The notes under the pieces are model-generated. The model searched no databases, was not told the DNA's origin, and saw nothing but the letters and a program-made list of their open reading frames with translations. Shown in pieces: positions 18,051-27,343 of a stretch of DNA of 64,000 nt. Where the stretch lies: positions 496,001 through 560,000 of the forward strand of contig NZ_CP093365.1 in NCBI RefSeq assembly GCF_023380245.1. Direction: 5' to 3'. The stretch comes from Bombilactobacillus thymidiniphilus (lineage in GTDB: Bacteria > Bacillota > Bacilli > Lactobacillales > Lactobacillaceae). The position numbers and the translations under genes were made by a program. Within the stretch, counting starts at the first letter, position 1. Each line of letters begins with the position of its first letter.

Positions 18051-18788
18051 TTAATGTGTGATAATTTTACTCAAAAATTGTTGAGCTCGTTGTGTTTCAG
18101 GCTGACTAAAGAAGGATTTAGTATCATCATCTTCTACAATCTGACCAGCATCCATGAAAATTACACGATTAGCGACTTCTTTAGCAAAACCCATTTCATG
18201 CGTGACGATTAAAGAAGTCATGTCACTAGCAGATGTTACTTGTTTAATAACTTGCAAAACGTCATCGATCATTTCTGGGTCTAACGCCGAAGTTGGTTCA
18301 TCAAAAAGTAATAGTTTAGGCTTCATTGCTAAAGAACGCGCAATCGCTACACGTTGTTTTTGTCCACCCGAAATCTGCGACGGCATGTTTTGAGCTTTGT
18401 CAGCCAGTCCGACCATATCTAATAAGTCCATCGCAGCTTTTTTATTTTCTGCTTCTGGGACATGACTAACAATTCGTGGCGCTAACATAATATTCTCTAA
18501 CACAGATTTATTCGCATATAAATTAAAATGCTGAAACACCATTCCCACATCGCGCCGTAAAATATTTAAGTTAGTTTTAGCGTCAGAAAGGTCACGGTTG
18601 TTTACAATCAACTGCCCACTTTGAATTGTTTCTAGTCCATTGACTGTGCGCGCCAAGGTACTTTTACCAGAACCAGAAGGACCGATTAAAACGACAGTTT
18701 CACCCTTGTCAATCTCCAAATTAATATCGCGTAATGCGTGGAATTGTCCGTAATATTTTTGCACGTCATGAAATTCAATCATTGACAT
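18051..18788 (-). CDS. glnQ: Polar amino acid ABC transporter ATPase (GlnQ-like)
   Basis: First gene of the operon, 245 aa. Walker A GPSGSGKSTLARTVNGLE, Q-loop MVFQHFNLY, signature SGGQKQRVAIARSLA, Walker B LLLFDEPTSALDPEM and the H-loop IVTHEMGF are complete. The NGLE after Walker A and the HFNLY Q-loop are marks of the GlnQ/HisP group. A 12-base gap separates it from the binding protein gene. The symbol indicates the group, not a proven substrate. Confidence 0.9.
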   Translation of the reverse strand: MSMIEFHDVQKYYGQFHALRDINLEIDKGETVVLIGPSGSGKSTLARTVNGLETIQSGQLIVNNRDLSDAKTNLNILRRDVGMVFQHFNLYANKSVLENIMLAPRIVSHVPEAENKKAAMDLLDMVGLADKAQNMPSQISGGQKQRVAIARSLAMKPKLLLFDEPTSALDPEMIDDVLQVIKQVTSASDMTSLIVTHEMGFAKEVANRVIFMDAGQIVEDDDTKSFFSQPETQRAQQFLSKIITH

Positions 18789-18881
18789 ATCAGATATCGC
18801 CTCTCTAATAATAAAAATTCACTTGATTTACTAGTGCACGACACACAAAATTAATAAAAACAAGTAATTAAGTACTTAATA

Positions 18882-18910
18882 ATTATAATCTTTTCTTCAT
18901 AATAAGTTAA
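18882..18910 (-). promoter_or_regulatory. Likely promoter of the glutamine-type ABC operon
   Basis: Minus-strand TTAACT (18905-18910) and a consensus TATAAT (18882-18887) with 17 bases between them, about 95 bases before the ATPase start. The start itself follows AGAGAGGCGAT. Confidence 0.55.
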
Positions 18911-18930
18911 TCACAACAATTTTACGCTAT

Positions 18931-19018
18931 AAAAAGAGGGCTCCGATATATTGCCTCGCAGTCCAGAAACGTCTTTAACTAATTAAATGATGCCCATCAT
19001 TAAATAACATCAATTATA
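18931..19018 (-). ncRNA. Possible small transcript or decayed leader
   Basis: In the 320-base gap 18789-19108 the minus strand shows a TATAAT-like box (19013-19018), then a short hairpin AATGATG-GG-CATCATT, then GAGGC...GCCCTC followed by TTTTT (18931-18956), which looks like a terminator placed before the operon promoter. No known riboswitch motif is recognised and the -35 region is weak. Confidence 0.25.
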
Positions 19019-19069
19019 CAATTTTAGACTGATTTTTTCTCTATGACAAGCTTATTTTAGTACTATGTA

Positions 19070-19093
19070 AAAAAAAAGCGCAAAAGCTACGCT
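19070..19093 (-). terminator. Terminator after the FtsX-type permease gene
   Basis: Minus-strand AAAGCG...CGCTTT stem followed by nine T, shortly after the permease stop codon. Confidence 0.75.
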
Positions 19094-19108
19094 TTCACGC
19101 TATAAAAC

Positions 19109-20899
19109 TCACTTATTTTTTAAAACAATTAACTTATATAAAGCTGTTGTTAACAGATAATAAAGTCCATATAACACACTAAATAACAAAATTGGTAACC
19201 AAATATGGTGGTACGGATTTTGTAATAATAGCGAAAATATTTGCATGCCGAATAAAACATGAATAATGCCAATTACAGCCGGAATACCGAACAAAACACC
19301 TAATTCTTGGTTGATAGAATGCTTGAGTACTTTTGAGCGAGCACCAATTTTATGCAGCATTTGATAACGCATTCGATCTTGATCAGCGCTGGACAGAATT
19401 TTAAACATTAAACAACTTGCCAGCATTGCCAAAAAGGCAAAACCAAGGAAAAAGCCCATAAATTCTAAACCACTGAACATTTCATTGACCATCGCATAAC
19501 TTGCCACTTTCGCAGTGGCACCTTCTGATTTCATGCGCGGATAACGTTGTTGTTGTGCGTGTACAATTTTTTGAATCTTCGAAATTTGCGCCGAAAAATC
19601 ATTGACTCGCATAAATTGTACTTGATTAGTTGGTGCTACTAGTTGCGCAAACTGTTGCTGACTCACCCAATGCATCGGCTTATCATAGGCTTGGGGAATC
19701 AGTTGGCGATTAAAATGATAATTAGCAACACTATCAGCCGTTTGCAATTGCTTAATAGTCGCTGTAACTGCTTGCTTATGTTGCGGAGTTCCTACTTGTT
19801 GCCATGCATGTGCTTGAAATTGGGCTCTCTTAAAATAAACTTGCCCGGAAACAATTTTATATTTATATTGCAAATTACTTTTAATTGGTAATTGCTTGAG
19901 CACATGACGATCATTAGTTGTCGCATTATTGATTACCACATCATAATATTCTGACTGCTCAGTGACCATTTGGACATTTTGCTGAAAACTCAAACCTACA
20001 GTCACAGCCCCCATCGCTAACGCAAATAAAATAGAAATCATCGATAAGATTTTCGTATAGTCCACAATCCGAAAATTCAATTGCCCTAAAGTAAAACTGT
20101 GTAAACCTTGCAAAGCAAATTGACTGTGGCGCAACACATTAATGATTGCCCGAAACAGGGTATTAATCGTCCAATAAGTTCCTAAAATAATAGTCACGCT
20201 AGCAATCATGAGTGCGGTCATTTGCAGATTTTGCAGTTGGCCTAAAGACCAGTAACCGATGACCAAACAAACAATTCCCGCCAATAATTGAATAGTCTGA
20301 CCTACGCCAAATTTCACAGCAATTTGATCGGCTTTTTGTTGATCTTTTAATAAGGAAAGAAGTGGTTGATGCCCGATATGCCAACTATTTTTCAATGCAG
20401 CAAATAAGAATAATAAGCCAAAAACTAATATTGTCACGCCGATAGCTGGTGGATAAATGGTTTGCAAATGTGCTAAATTAGCTTGCAATTGCCGTGCTAA
20501 AAGACGTGCTACCACTTGAGTGAGACCTATTCCGACTAGCATGCCCACGATTGTACTAATCAAGCCAATAAACAACGTTTCAATCATTACTAAGGAACGT
20601 ATGGTACGTGTTTTGGAACCGAGAACGATGAACATGCCATATTCTTTTTTGCGCATGCTCATCAAAAAAGTGTTGGCATATAAAACGTAGACAATCGTGA
20701 TTAAAATCAATAAAAAGGTCCCCAAGTGAAAAACAATGGGTGTCACGGAGATAGGAGAATTAGATTTTAAAAATTGTTTATTCATTGCTAAAACTTGAAA
20801 CATATAAAAGATTGCTGTGGAAATTAAGAGTCCTGAAAATAAGACTAAATAATCTTTCCAGCGACTTTTGCAGCCATTTAACGCTAACTTATTTAACAT
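19109..20899 (-). CDS. FtsX-like ABC permease (BceB/YxdM-like)
   Basis: 596-residue permease with one N-terminal membrane helix, a group of three around residues 55-180, further helices at about 200-310, a large extracellular domain (about 320-480) and three C-terminal helices: the MacB/BceB layout. Segments such as SMRKKEYGMFIVLGSKTRTI are typical of the group. Partner of the ATPase encoded 20 bases upstream. Such pairs often sense or expel antimicrobial peptides, but no BceRS-type two-component system is next to it. Confidence 0.85.
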   Translation of the reverse strand: MLNKLALNGCKSRWKDYLVLFSGLLISTAIFYMFQVLAMNKQFLKSNSPISVTPIVFHLGTFLLILITIVYVLYANTFLMSMRKKEYGMFIVLGSKTRTIRSLVMIETLFIGLISTIVGMLVGIGLTQVVARLLARQLQANLAHLQTIYPPAIGVTILVFGLLFLFAALKNSWHIGHQPLLSLLKDQQKADQIAVKFGVGQTIQLLAGIVCLVIGYWSLGQLQNLQMTALMIASVTIILGTYWTINTLFRAIINVLRHSQFALQGLHSFTLGQLNFRIVDYTKILSMISILFALAMGAVTVGLSFQQNVQMVTEQSEYYDVVINNATTNDRHVLKQLPIKSNLQYKYKIVSGQVYFKRAQFQAHAWQQVGTPQHKQAVTATIKQLQTADSVANYHFNRQLIPQAYDKPMHWVSQQQFAQLVAPTNQVQFMRVNDFSAQISKIQKIVHAQQQRYPRMKSEGATAKVASYAMVNEMFSGLEFMGFFLGFAFLAMLASCLMFKILSSADQDRMRYQMLHKIGARSKVLKHSINQELGVLFGIPAVIGIIHVLFGMQIFSLLLQNPYHHIWLPILLFSVLYGLYYLLTTALYKLIVLKNK

Positions 20900-20919
20900 A
20901 AAATTTACTCCTTCAATGC

Positions 20920-21672
20920 TTATTCCACAAAGGTGCCTAAATTATCCAAAACTTGATGATAAAATTGCGTGCGTGACTTTTCACCACGCTTAATTTCTAA
21001 ACCAATTTGACCATCTTTAATAAACAGAATTCGTTGACAAAAGCTAGCAGAAAAAGGATCATGTGTCACCATCAAAATAGAAGTTTGCTCTTCTTGATTA
21101 ACTTTTGTCATCGTGTCTAGTAATGCTCGCGCACTCTTGGAATCTAGCGCCCCAGTTGGCTCATCACCAAATAAAATCGCTGGTTCATTGATTAAAGCGC
21201 GTGCAGCACTAACGCGTTGCTTTTGACCACCTGAAAGTTGCGCTGGATAGTGCTGCAAATAAGGTTCTAAACCTAATTTTTCCGCAATCGCCGTCACTTT
21301 TTGCTTAATTACCTTTGGAGCGGCTTTTTGCAAGGATAATGGTAAAGCAATATTTTCAAAAGCTGTTAAATTATCTAACAAATTGAAATCTTGAAAGATA
21401 AAGCCGATCTGTTGTGCGCGGAAATTAGCCAATTGATTGCCTTTTAGTTTTGTAACATCTTGATTATTAATTGTAATCGTGCCAGACGTCGGTTTATCCA
21501 GCGTTGAAAGTGTATTTAATAAGGTCGTTTTCCCTGAGCCAGAAGCGCCCATAATCCCGACAAACTCCCCTTGCGCTACTGTAAAACTAACGTCATTTAA
21601 TGCTTGGAATTGTTGAGTGTTTTTCTTACCATAAATTTTACGTACATTTTGTACTGTAACAACATTTGTCAT
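20920..21672 (-). CDS. ABC ATPase of the MacB/LolD/BceA group
   Basis: 250-residue nucleotide-binding protein paired with the FtsX-like permease. Walker A GASGSGKTTLLNTLSTLD, signature SGGQKQRVSAARALI, Walker B ILFGDEPTGALDSKS and MVTHDP are complete; the FGDEPTGALDSK form is the mark of this group. The start is ATG 21672 directly after GCGGAGG; the frame is open ten codons further but without a ribosome site. Confidence 0.9.
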   Translation of the reverse strand: MTNVVTVQNVRKIYGKKNTQQFQALNDVSFTVAQGEFVGIMGASGSGKTTLLNTLSTLDKPTSGTITINNQDVTKLKGNQLANFRAQQIGFIFQDFNLLDNLTAFENIALPLSLQKAAPKVIKQKVTAIAEKLGLEPYLQHYPAQLSGGQKQRVSAARALINEPAILFGDEPTGALDSKSARALLDTMTKVNQEEQTSILMVTHDPFSASFCQRILFIKDGQIGLEIKRGEKSRTQFYHQVLDNLGTFVE

Positions 21673-21810
21673 ATCTGCCTCCGCAATAATATTCTTTAGC
21701 AAAACATATTATACATAATATAGCATTGTATGACAAATTATATTTTTGATTTGTAATAGTTAGATGTATAATGTCTTAGTTTGTCGTGCAAAAAATGAGG
21801 AGGAGTAAGT

Positions 21811-23256
21811 ATGCTAGACGATTTAAATCCTGATAACAAAAAATTCCTTAGTTGGCCAGTGGTGGCGCTAATTGACTTTGTAACCGTAATTGGCTTTGAT
21901 GACATCATTTATAATTTTCAAAATCAAGGCTTAGCAGTCGTCACGACTTGGATCTTAATGCTATTTGTCTTCGTCATTCCTTACGAAATGATTGTAGGTC
22001 ACTTGGGGTCAGTATTCAGCCATGATGGTGGCGGTATGACTACATGGGTGCGCCATACAAGTGGTGATCTTTGGGGATATATTTGTGCTTGGACTTACTG
22101 GGTCTCTGGACTTCCTTACATTGTTGATGTGGCTAATTCTATGGTAATTTCTTTTGGTTGGATGATTTACGGTAATGCTTCTTTATCCGATAAAATGAGT
22201 AATGCGATGTTTGCTTTATTGACTGCCATTATTTTCACGATTTTCATCTTTCTGCAGCATCGTTTGCGCAATTCACTACAAATTTTGAGTATTATTGGTG
22301 GTGGCGCCATGTTTTTGATGACCGTTTTATATGTAATCATGACTTTTGCCTATTTAGGACATGGTGGTATGCCGCATACCCAGCCGTTTAATATAAAATC
22401 TTTTATTCCGCATGTTGATATGAAGTATTTGGGTTCATTTGCCTTAATTATTTTTGCAATGAACGGTTCTGAATTTGCAGCTCCCTATGTTACCGAAATG
22501 AAAAATGGTAAACGTGATTTTCCTAAAGCAATGTGGATGTTAGCTATTATGACAGGCTTTTTGACCGTGCTGGGCTCATTTTCACTGGGTATTTTCTTCA
22601 ATGCACATCACTTGCCGCATGATCTAAAAATGAACGGTTCTTATTATGCTTTTCAGACAATGGGCAAGGAATTTGGCTTAGGTCATTTCTTCTTATATGC
22701 ATTTGCTATCACGCAAGCTATTTACATGATGGCCCAATTGGCAGTTTTATTAGATGCTGGTACCCGTATGTTTTTATCTGACACTGCTAAAAAATATTTA
22801 CCTCGTGGTTTGACCAAATTAGATAATCGCGGTTTGCCGATTAATGGTTATTGGCTAACTACCGGAATTTGTACCTTAATTATGGTAGCTAGCGCAACGT
22901 TGCCAAACATGAATTCGATTTTTAATCAGCTGCTGAACTTGAATGGAATCGTGTCGCCGTATACTACATGTTTCTTATTCTCGTCGTTCATTTTGGTACG
23001 CCTGCACGACAAAGAATATCCTTCCGACTTTGTTTATATTAAAAATAATAAGCTCGCAATTATGGTGGGTATTTGGTGTTTTGCGATCACTTTCTTATTT
23101 GCCACTTTAGGTATCTGGCCAGTCGACGAAAAGCCTGGTACTGCTACTTTTTATCATGTTCTGGCTTTAAATATTATTGAACCATTAATTTTATTAGCTA
23201 TTGGGGCAATCTTACCTTGGATTGCCAAACATCAACGCCAAAAATCTTTATCTTAA
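21811..23256 (+). CDS. APC-family amino acid permease
   Basis: 481-residue secondary transporter with 12 predicted membrane segments. The N-terminal VTVIGFDDIIYNFQNQG replaces the GxGI binding motif of classical APC members, similar to the glutamate:GABA antiporter-like group of lactic acid bacteria; EMKNGKRDFPKAMWM is the conserved cytoplasmic loop. Start ATG preceded by GAGGAG. Single gene with its own terminator, next to but not overlapping hflX. Substrate unknown. Confidence 0.85.
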   Translation: MLDDLNPDNKKFLSWPVVALIDFVTVIGFDDIIYNFQNQGLAVVTTWILMLFVFVIPYEMIVGHLGSVFSHDGGGMTTWVRHTSGDLWGYICAWTYWVSGLPYIVDVANSMVISFGWMIYGNASLSDKMSNAMFALLTAIIFTIFIFLQHRLRNSLQILSIIGGGAMFLMTVLYVIMTFAYLGHGGMPHTQPFNIKSFIPHVDMKYLGSFALIIFAMNGSEFAAPYVTEMKNGKRDFPKAMWMLAIMTGFLTVLGSFSLGIFFNAHHLPHDLKMNGSYYAFQTMGKEFGLGHFFLYAFAITQAIYMMAQLAVLLDAGTRMFLSDTAKKYLPRGLTKLDNRGLPINGYWLTTGICTLIMVASATLPNMNSIFNQLLNLNGIVSPYTTCFLFSSFILVRLHDKEYPSDFVYIKNNKLAIMVGIWCFAITFLFATLGIWPVDEKPGTATFYHVLALNIIEPLILLAIGAILPWIAKHQRQKSLS

Positions 23257-23281
23257 AGCAACCTATCCGGTTGCTTTTTTG
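23257..23281 (+). terminator. Terminator after the APC permease
   Basis: AAGCAACC-tat-CCGGTTGCTT stem with a T run, beginning at the stop codon. Confidence 0.85.
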
Positions 23282-23320
23282 CTATATTCAACTTAAGTAA
23301 ATAAAAGGGAGGAATTTATT

Positions 23321-24577
23321 TTGTCCAATCCAATTCCTGTAATCATCGGCGGAGTCAGCCATTTACAAACTGATTTTACAGCTTCAATGACTGAATTAAG
23401 CAATTTAGCTAGTGCTAACAATCTGCAGGTGGCTGCCAAAATGACACAAGATTTAGATGAAGTCAACCACCAAACTTACTTTGGCAAAGGTAAAATTGAA
23501 GAGTTAAAACAGCTGGCAATACAATTAGACATTAAATTAATTGTTGTCAATGACGAATTGACACCAGCACAATTGCGTAATTTAGAAAAAAGTACCAAAC
23601 TAAATTTTTTAGATCGTACAGAATTAATTTTGCAGATTTTCCAACATGCCGCACATAGTCGTCAAGCTCAGCTACAAGTCGCTATTGCACAACTACAATA
23701 TCAGCTTCCTCGCATTCATCCTTCCGGTAATCCACTGGATCAACAACGCGGTAGTGCCGGTCTAACCAACCGTGGCGCGGGTGAAAGCCAACTGGAACTA
23801 GATAAGCGTGTAATCCGTCATCGAATCAGCAAGTATAAACAAGATTTAACCAAAATCCAGCAAACTCTTAGTATCCAAAGTCAACAACGCAAGCAAGCCA
23901 ATTTGCCCCAAGTTGCTTTGGTTGGTTACACTAATGCTGGTAAATCCACCACTCTAAATGGAATTTTGGAACTGACCCAAACCACTAGCGCCAAAAAAGT
24001 AACTGCTAAAAATCAACTGTTCACTACCTTAGATACGGCAATTCGACGTATTGATTTACCAGAACAAACTAGTTTTTTGCTGTCAGATACTGTCGGTTTC
24101 GTCAGTAAGTTACCACATAAGCTTATTGAGGCGTTTCAATCTACTTTGGAAGAAGCTAAAAATGCTGACTTATTAGTTCAAGTAATTGATTACTCCGATC
24201 AAGATTATCAAAGAACTATCCAGACTACCCAGCAAACATTATCTCAACTGGGCATTACAGATAAACCAATGATTTATGCGTACAATAAAGCCAACCTGGT
24301 TAATATAGATAATTTACCGCAACTTGATGGTGTCAATATTTATTATGATGCGCGTAATCAAAGTTCGATTAAGTCATTAGTTAAGTTAATTGAACAGCAA
24401 TTACTCAAAAATTATTGCTTATTAGATGTGCTCATTCCTTTTTCCCAAGGTCAATTAGTTAATTACATTCAAGATAATCTTACAATCCAAACTAAAAAAT
24501 ATACCGACCAAGGTACGCAATATCAATTATTAGTTAACAAGGCGGACTATCAACGTTTAGCGCCTTTTAAGGCTTAA
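23321..24577 (+). CDS. hflX: GTPase HflX
   Basis: Ribosome-associated GTPase (418 aa) that splits stalled or hibernating ribosomes under stress. N-terminal HflX domain with YFGKGK, the glycine-rich linker NRGAGESQLELDKR, then the G domain: G1 GYTNAGKS, G3 DTVGF, and YNKANL standing for the G4 NKxD motif (the usual Asp is replaced by Asn, NKAN). Start is TTG 23321, eight bases after GGGAGG. Monocistronic. Confidence 0.92.
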   Translation: MSNPIPVIIGGVSHLQTDFTASMTELSNLASANNLQVAAKMTQDLDEVNHQTYFGKGKIEELKQLAIQLDIKLIVVNDELTPAQLRNLEKSTKLNFLDRTELILQIFQHAAHSRQAQLQVAIAQLQYQLPRIHPSGNPLDQQRGSAGLTNRGAGESQLELDKRVIRHRISKYKQDLTKIQQTLSIQSQQRKQANLPQVALVGYTNAGKSTTLNGILELTQTTSAKKVTAKNQLFTTLDTAIRRIDLPEQTSFLLSDTVGFVSKLPHKLIEAFQSTLEEAKNADLLVQVIDYSDQDYQRTIQTTQQTLSQLGITDKPMIYAYNKANLVNIDNLPQLDGVNIYYDARNQSSIKSLVKLIEQQLLKNYCLLDVLIPFSQGQLVNYIQDNLTIQTKKYTDQGTQYQLLVNKADYQRLAPFKA

Positions 24578-24685
24578 ATGCACGCAAAAGTTTCCATTTC
24601 AATTAATCATTTCTCACTATTTATATTTACTTTTAATGTTAAGCATTGTAAACTAAGTTAAAAGTTTTTTATAAGGAGAAGTCAA

Positions 24686-26329
24686 ATGAAGTTCAATAAA
24701 TTGCTTGCCGTCGGAGCTACTATTCTATTCAGCGCTGGCGCCCTAGCAGGTTGTGGCGGTTCTTCTTCAGCCAAAGCCCCTGCAGACACAGTCCGCGTGA
24801 TGTCCAAAGACGTCATTGCTACAATGGATACTTCTACCAATACTGATACTATTGGTTCGCAAGCTGCCAGCAACACGATGGAAGGACTATACCGTTATGA
24901 AGGTAAAGATATTAAGCCTGGCATCGCAACTAAAGTTGTTAAACCTTCTGCCGATGGTTTGACTTATACTTTCCCGTTACGTAAAACTTCTTGGAGCAAC
25001 GGTGATCCTGTAACTGCTAATGATTTTGTTTATGCATGGCGGCGGACAGTTGATCCTAAGACCAAATCGCAATATGCCTATATCTATGAAGGCATTGCCA
25101 ACGCCAAAGAAATTAGCGAAGGTAAAAAGCCGGTCGATTCTTTAGGTGTTAAAGCTATTGATAAGCATACTTTGCAAGTAACTTTGGACCAACCAATTCC
25201 GTACTTTAACGAACTTTTGACCTCATCATTTTACTTCCCACAAAATCAAAAAACAGTTGATAAATGGGGGAAGAAATACGGTACCAATTCGAAAACTCTA
25301 GTTTTCAATGGACCTTATAAATTAATTAACTGGAATGGACCAGACAATACTTGGACTGAAGTTAAAAATGACAAATATTGGAACGCCAAGAATGTAAAAG
25401 TGAAAAAGCTCCAATACCAAGTCGTTAAAGATCCATCGACGGCTTTAAACCTTTACCAATCTAATAAGTTAGACGATATCGTGATTAGTGGTGACACTGC
25501 TAAACAGATGAGAGGTTCTAAAGGATTCAATTCTCGTCAGATGAATTCAACATTCTATATTGAAATGAACCAGAAGAAACAACCCGTCTTTAAGAACGAA
25601 AAGATTCGTCAAGCCATTGCTTTATCTATTGATCGTCCGCAATTGACTAAACAAATTTTAGGTGATGGCAGTACTCCTGCCAACTCAGTTACACCAAAAG
25701 ATATGTCCTTTGATCCAAGTAACAAATCTAAAGATTTTGTTGATGAAACAAGTGCTAGTGGCAATAAATACACCAAATATGATCCAAAAAAAGCCAAGAA
25801 ACTTTGGAAACAAGGTTTAGCTGAAACTGGTAATAATGGTAAGAAATTCAACTTTGTTTTATTGAGTGATGATACTGATGCTGCTAAGAAACAATCAGAA
25901 TTCCTCCAGAATCAATTAGAGAAATTACCAGGCATGAAAGTTACTTTGAGCAATGTGCCATTTAAGACTCGTTTGAGCCGTTCTACAAGTGGTGATTTTG
26001 ACATGGTAGTTACTGCTTGGAATGCTGATTTCCCTGATCCTATCAACTTCTTAACTTTATTAACAAGCAATGCAAGCTATAATCGTGGCGGTTGGTCTAA
26101 TTCACAATTTGACAGCTTAGTTGATAAAAGTATGGGTGCTGATGCTAATAATCCACAAGCTCGCTGGCAAGATATGAAAGATGCTCAAAACATCTTAAAC
26201 GATCAACAAGGCGTTGTGCCTCTTTACCAACTTGGTGAAGCCCACATGACACAGACTCGGGTTAAGAATTTAGAAATATCACCAAATGGAAGTTACAACA
26301 TGGTTTCACTTCGTATTCACAACAAGTAA
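24686..26329 (+). CDS. oppA: Oligopeptide-binding lipoprotein OppA
   Basis: Extracellular peptide-binding lipoprotein (547 aa), first gene of oppABCDF. Signal peptide with lipobox LAGC (Cys23). Family 5 solute-binding fold: the signature FPLRKTSWSNGDPVTANDFVYAWRR and the late GDFDMVVTAWNADFPDP block. Preceded by AAGGAG. A hairpin after the gene should keep the binding protein in excess over the transporter. Peptide uptake feeds amino-acid-auxotrophic lactobacilli. Confidence 0.93.
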   Translation: MKFNKLLAVGATILFSAGALAGCGGSSSAKAPADTVRVMSKDVIATMDTSTNTDTIGSQAASNTMEGLYRYEGKDIKPGIATKVVKPSADGLTYTFPLRKTSWSNGDPVTANDFVYAWRRTVDPKTKSQYAYIYEGIANAKEISEGKKPVDSLGVKAIDKHTLQVTLDQPIPYFNELLTSSFYFPQNQKTVDKWGKKYGTNSKTLVFNGPYKLINWNGPDNTWTEVKNDKYWNAKNVKVKKLQYQVVKDPSTALNLYQSNKLDDIVISGDTAKQMRGSKGFNSRQMNSTFYIEMNQKKQPVFKNEKIRQAIALSIDRPQLTKQILGDGSTPANSVTPKDMSFDPSNKSKDFVDETSASGNKYTKYDPKKAKKLWKQGLAETGNNGKKFNFVLLSDDTDAAKKQSEFLQNQLEKLPGMKVTLSNVPFKTRLSRSTSGDFDMVVTAWNADFPDPINFLTLLTSNASYNRGGWSNSQFDSLVDKSMGADANNPQARWQDMKDAQNILNDQQGVVPLYQLGEAHMTQTRVKNLEISPNGSYNMVSLRIHNK

Positions 26330-26341
26330 AGATACTAAATG

Positions 26342-26382
26342 AAAACGGAGTTACCAGATAATTCTGGAACTTCGTTTTTATT
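26342..26382 (+). terminator. Attenuating terminator between oppA and oppB
   Basis: Stem AAAACGGAGTTACCAGA / TCTGGAACTTCGTTTT with a 4-base loop and a T-rich tail. Partial read-through would give more OppA than OppBCDF. Confidence 0.8.
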
Positions 26383-26407
26383 TTATTTATAGAGGAGTTG
26401 GCTAGCA

Positions 26408-27343
26408 ATGCTCAAATATATATTAAAGCGTCTTGGTTATATGATTTTAACTTTGTTCATTGTTGCTAGTATTACCTTCTTCATGATGAAATTAATGCCT
26501 GGTACGCCATTTTCCAATCAGGATAAATTATCGGCTGCCCAACTAAAAATCATGAACGAGCAATATGGTTTAAACAAACCAATCTGGCAGCAATATCTGA
26601 TTTATTTAGGTAATTTGTTACACGGTGATTTTGGAACTTCCTTCCAATTCAGCAATCAGCCGGTGCTTTCGCTCATTACATCGCGCTTGAAACCATCATT
26701 ATTAATTGGTTCACAGGCGATGATTATTGGCTCTTTACTCGGTATTTTGTTAGGTGCCGTGGCAGCAATCAACAAAAATAACTGGATTGATAGTTTAGCT
26801 ACTTTTGTTTCTATTGTTGGTATCTCCGTGCCAAGCTTCGTATTAGGTGTTTTATTGCAATTTTTTATTGCTTTCAAATGGCACATGTTCCCTATTGCCG
26901 GCTTTGATAACTGGCAAGCCAGTGTCTTGCCATCTTTAGCTTTAGCGGTGTCACCTTTAGCCCAAACGGCACGCTTTATGCGAACCGAAATGGTTGATGT
27001 TTTGAATAGCGATTATATTGAACTTTCTAAAGCTAAAGGAAATACTCGCTGGCAAACAGTGGTTAAACATACTTTGCGTAATTCCTTGATTCCGGTAATT
27101 ACTATTTTAGGACCGTTGACCGCCAACATCTTAACTGGTTCGCTAGTTGTTGAAAATATTTTCTCAATTCCTGGTATTGGTGAGCAATTCGTGAAGTCCA
27201 TTATGACAAATGACTATCCAACAATCATGGGCTTAACAATCTTTTATGCCTTAATGTTTATGGTAATGCTACTCATCACTGACATTTTGTATAGTTTAAT
27301 TGATCCCCGCATTAGATTAACCAATGATAAGGAGGAGAACTAA
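26408..27343 (+). CDS. oppB: Oligopeptide ABC permease OppB
   Basis: Inner-membrane permease, 311 aa, six membrane segments. The N-terminal helix is followed by a GTPFSNQDKLS extracellular stretch and the docking loop ELSKAKGNTRWQTVVKHTLRN (EAA motif) near residues 204-224. It ends in TAATG overlap with oppC. Forms the translocation pore with OppC. Confidence 0.92.
   Translation: MLKYILKRLGYMILTLFIVASITFFMMKLMPGTPFSNQDKLSAAQLKIMNEQYGLNKPIWQQYLIYLGNLLHGDFGTSFQFSNQPVLSLITSRLKPSLLIGSQAMIIGSLLGILLGAVAAINKNNWIDSLATFVSIVGISVPSFVLGVLLQFFIAFKWHMFPIAGFDNWQASVLPSLALAVSPLAQTARFMRTEMVDVLNSDYIELSKAKGNTRWQTVVKHTLRNSLIPVITILGPLTANILTGSLVVENIFSIPGIGEQFVKSIMTNDYPTIMGLTIFYALMFMVMLLITDILYSLIDPRIRLTNDKEEN

Noticed and set aside
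18931..18960. T-box or known amino acid riboswitch before the glutamine-type transporter
   Set aside because: No T-box sequence (AGGGUGGNACCGCG) or other known conserved core is visible.
24682..24876. Minus-strand frame opposite the oppA signal peptide
   Set aside because: A shadow of oppA; no ribosome site or homology.
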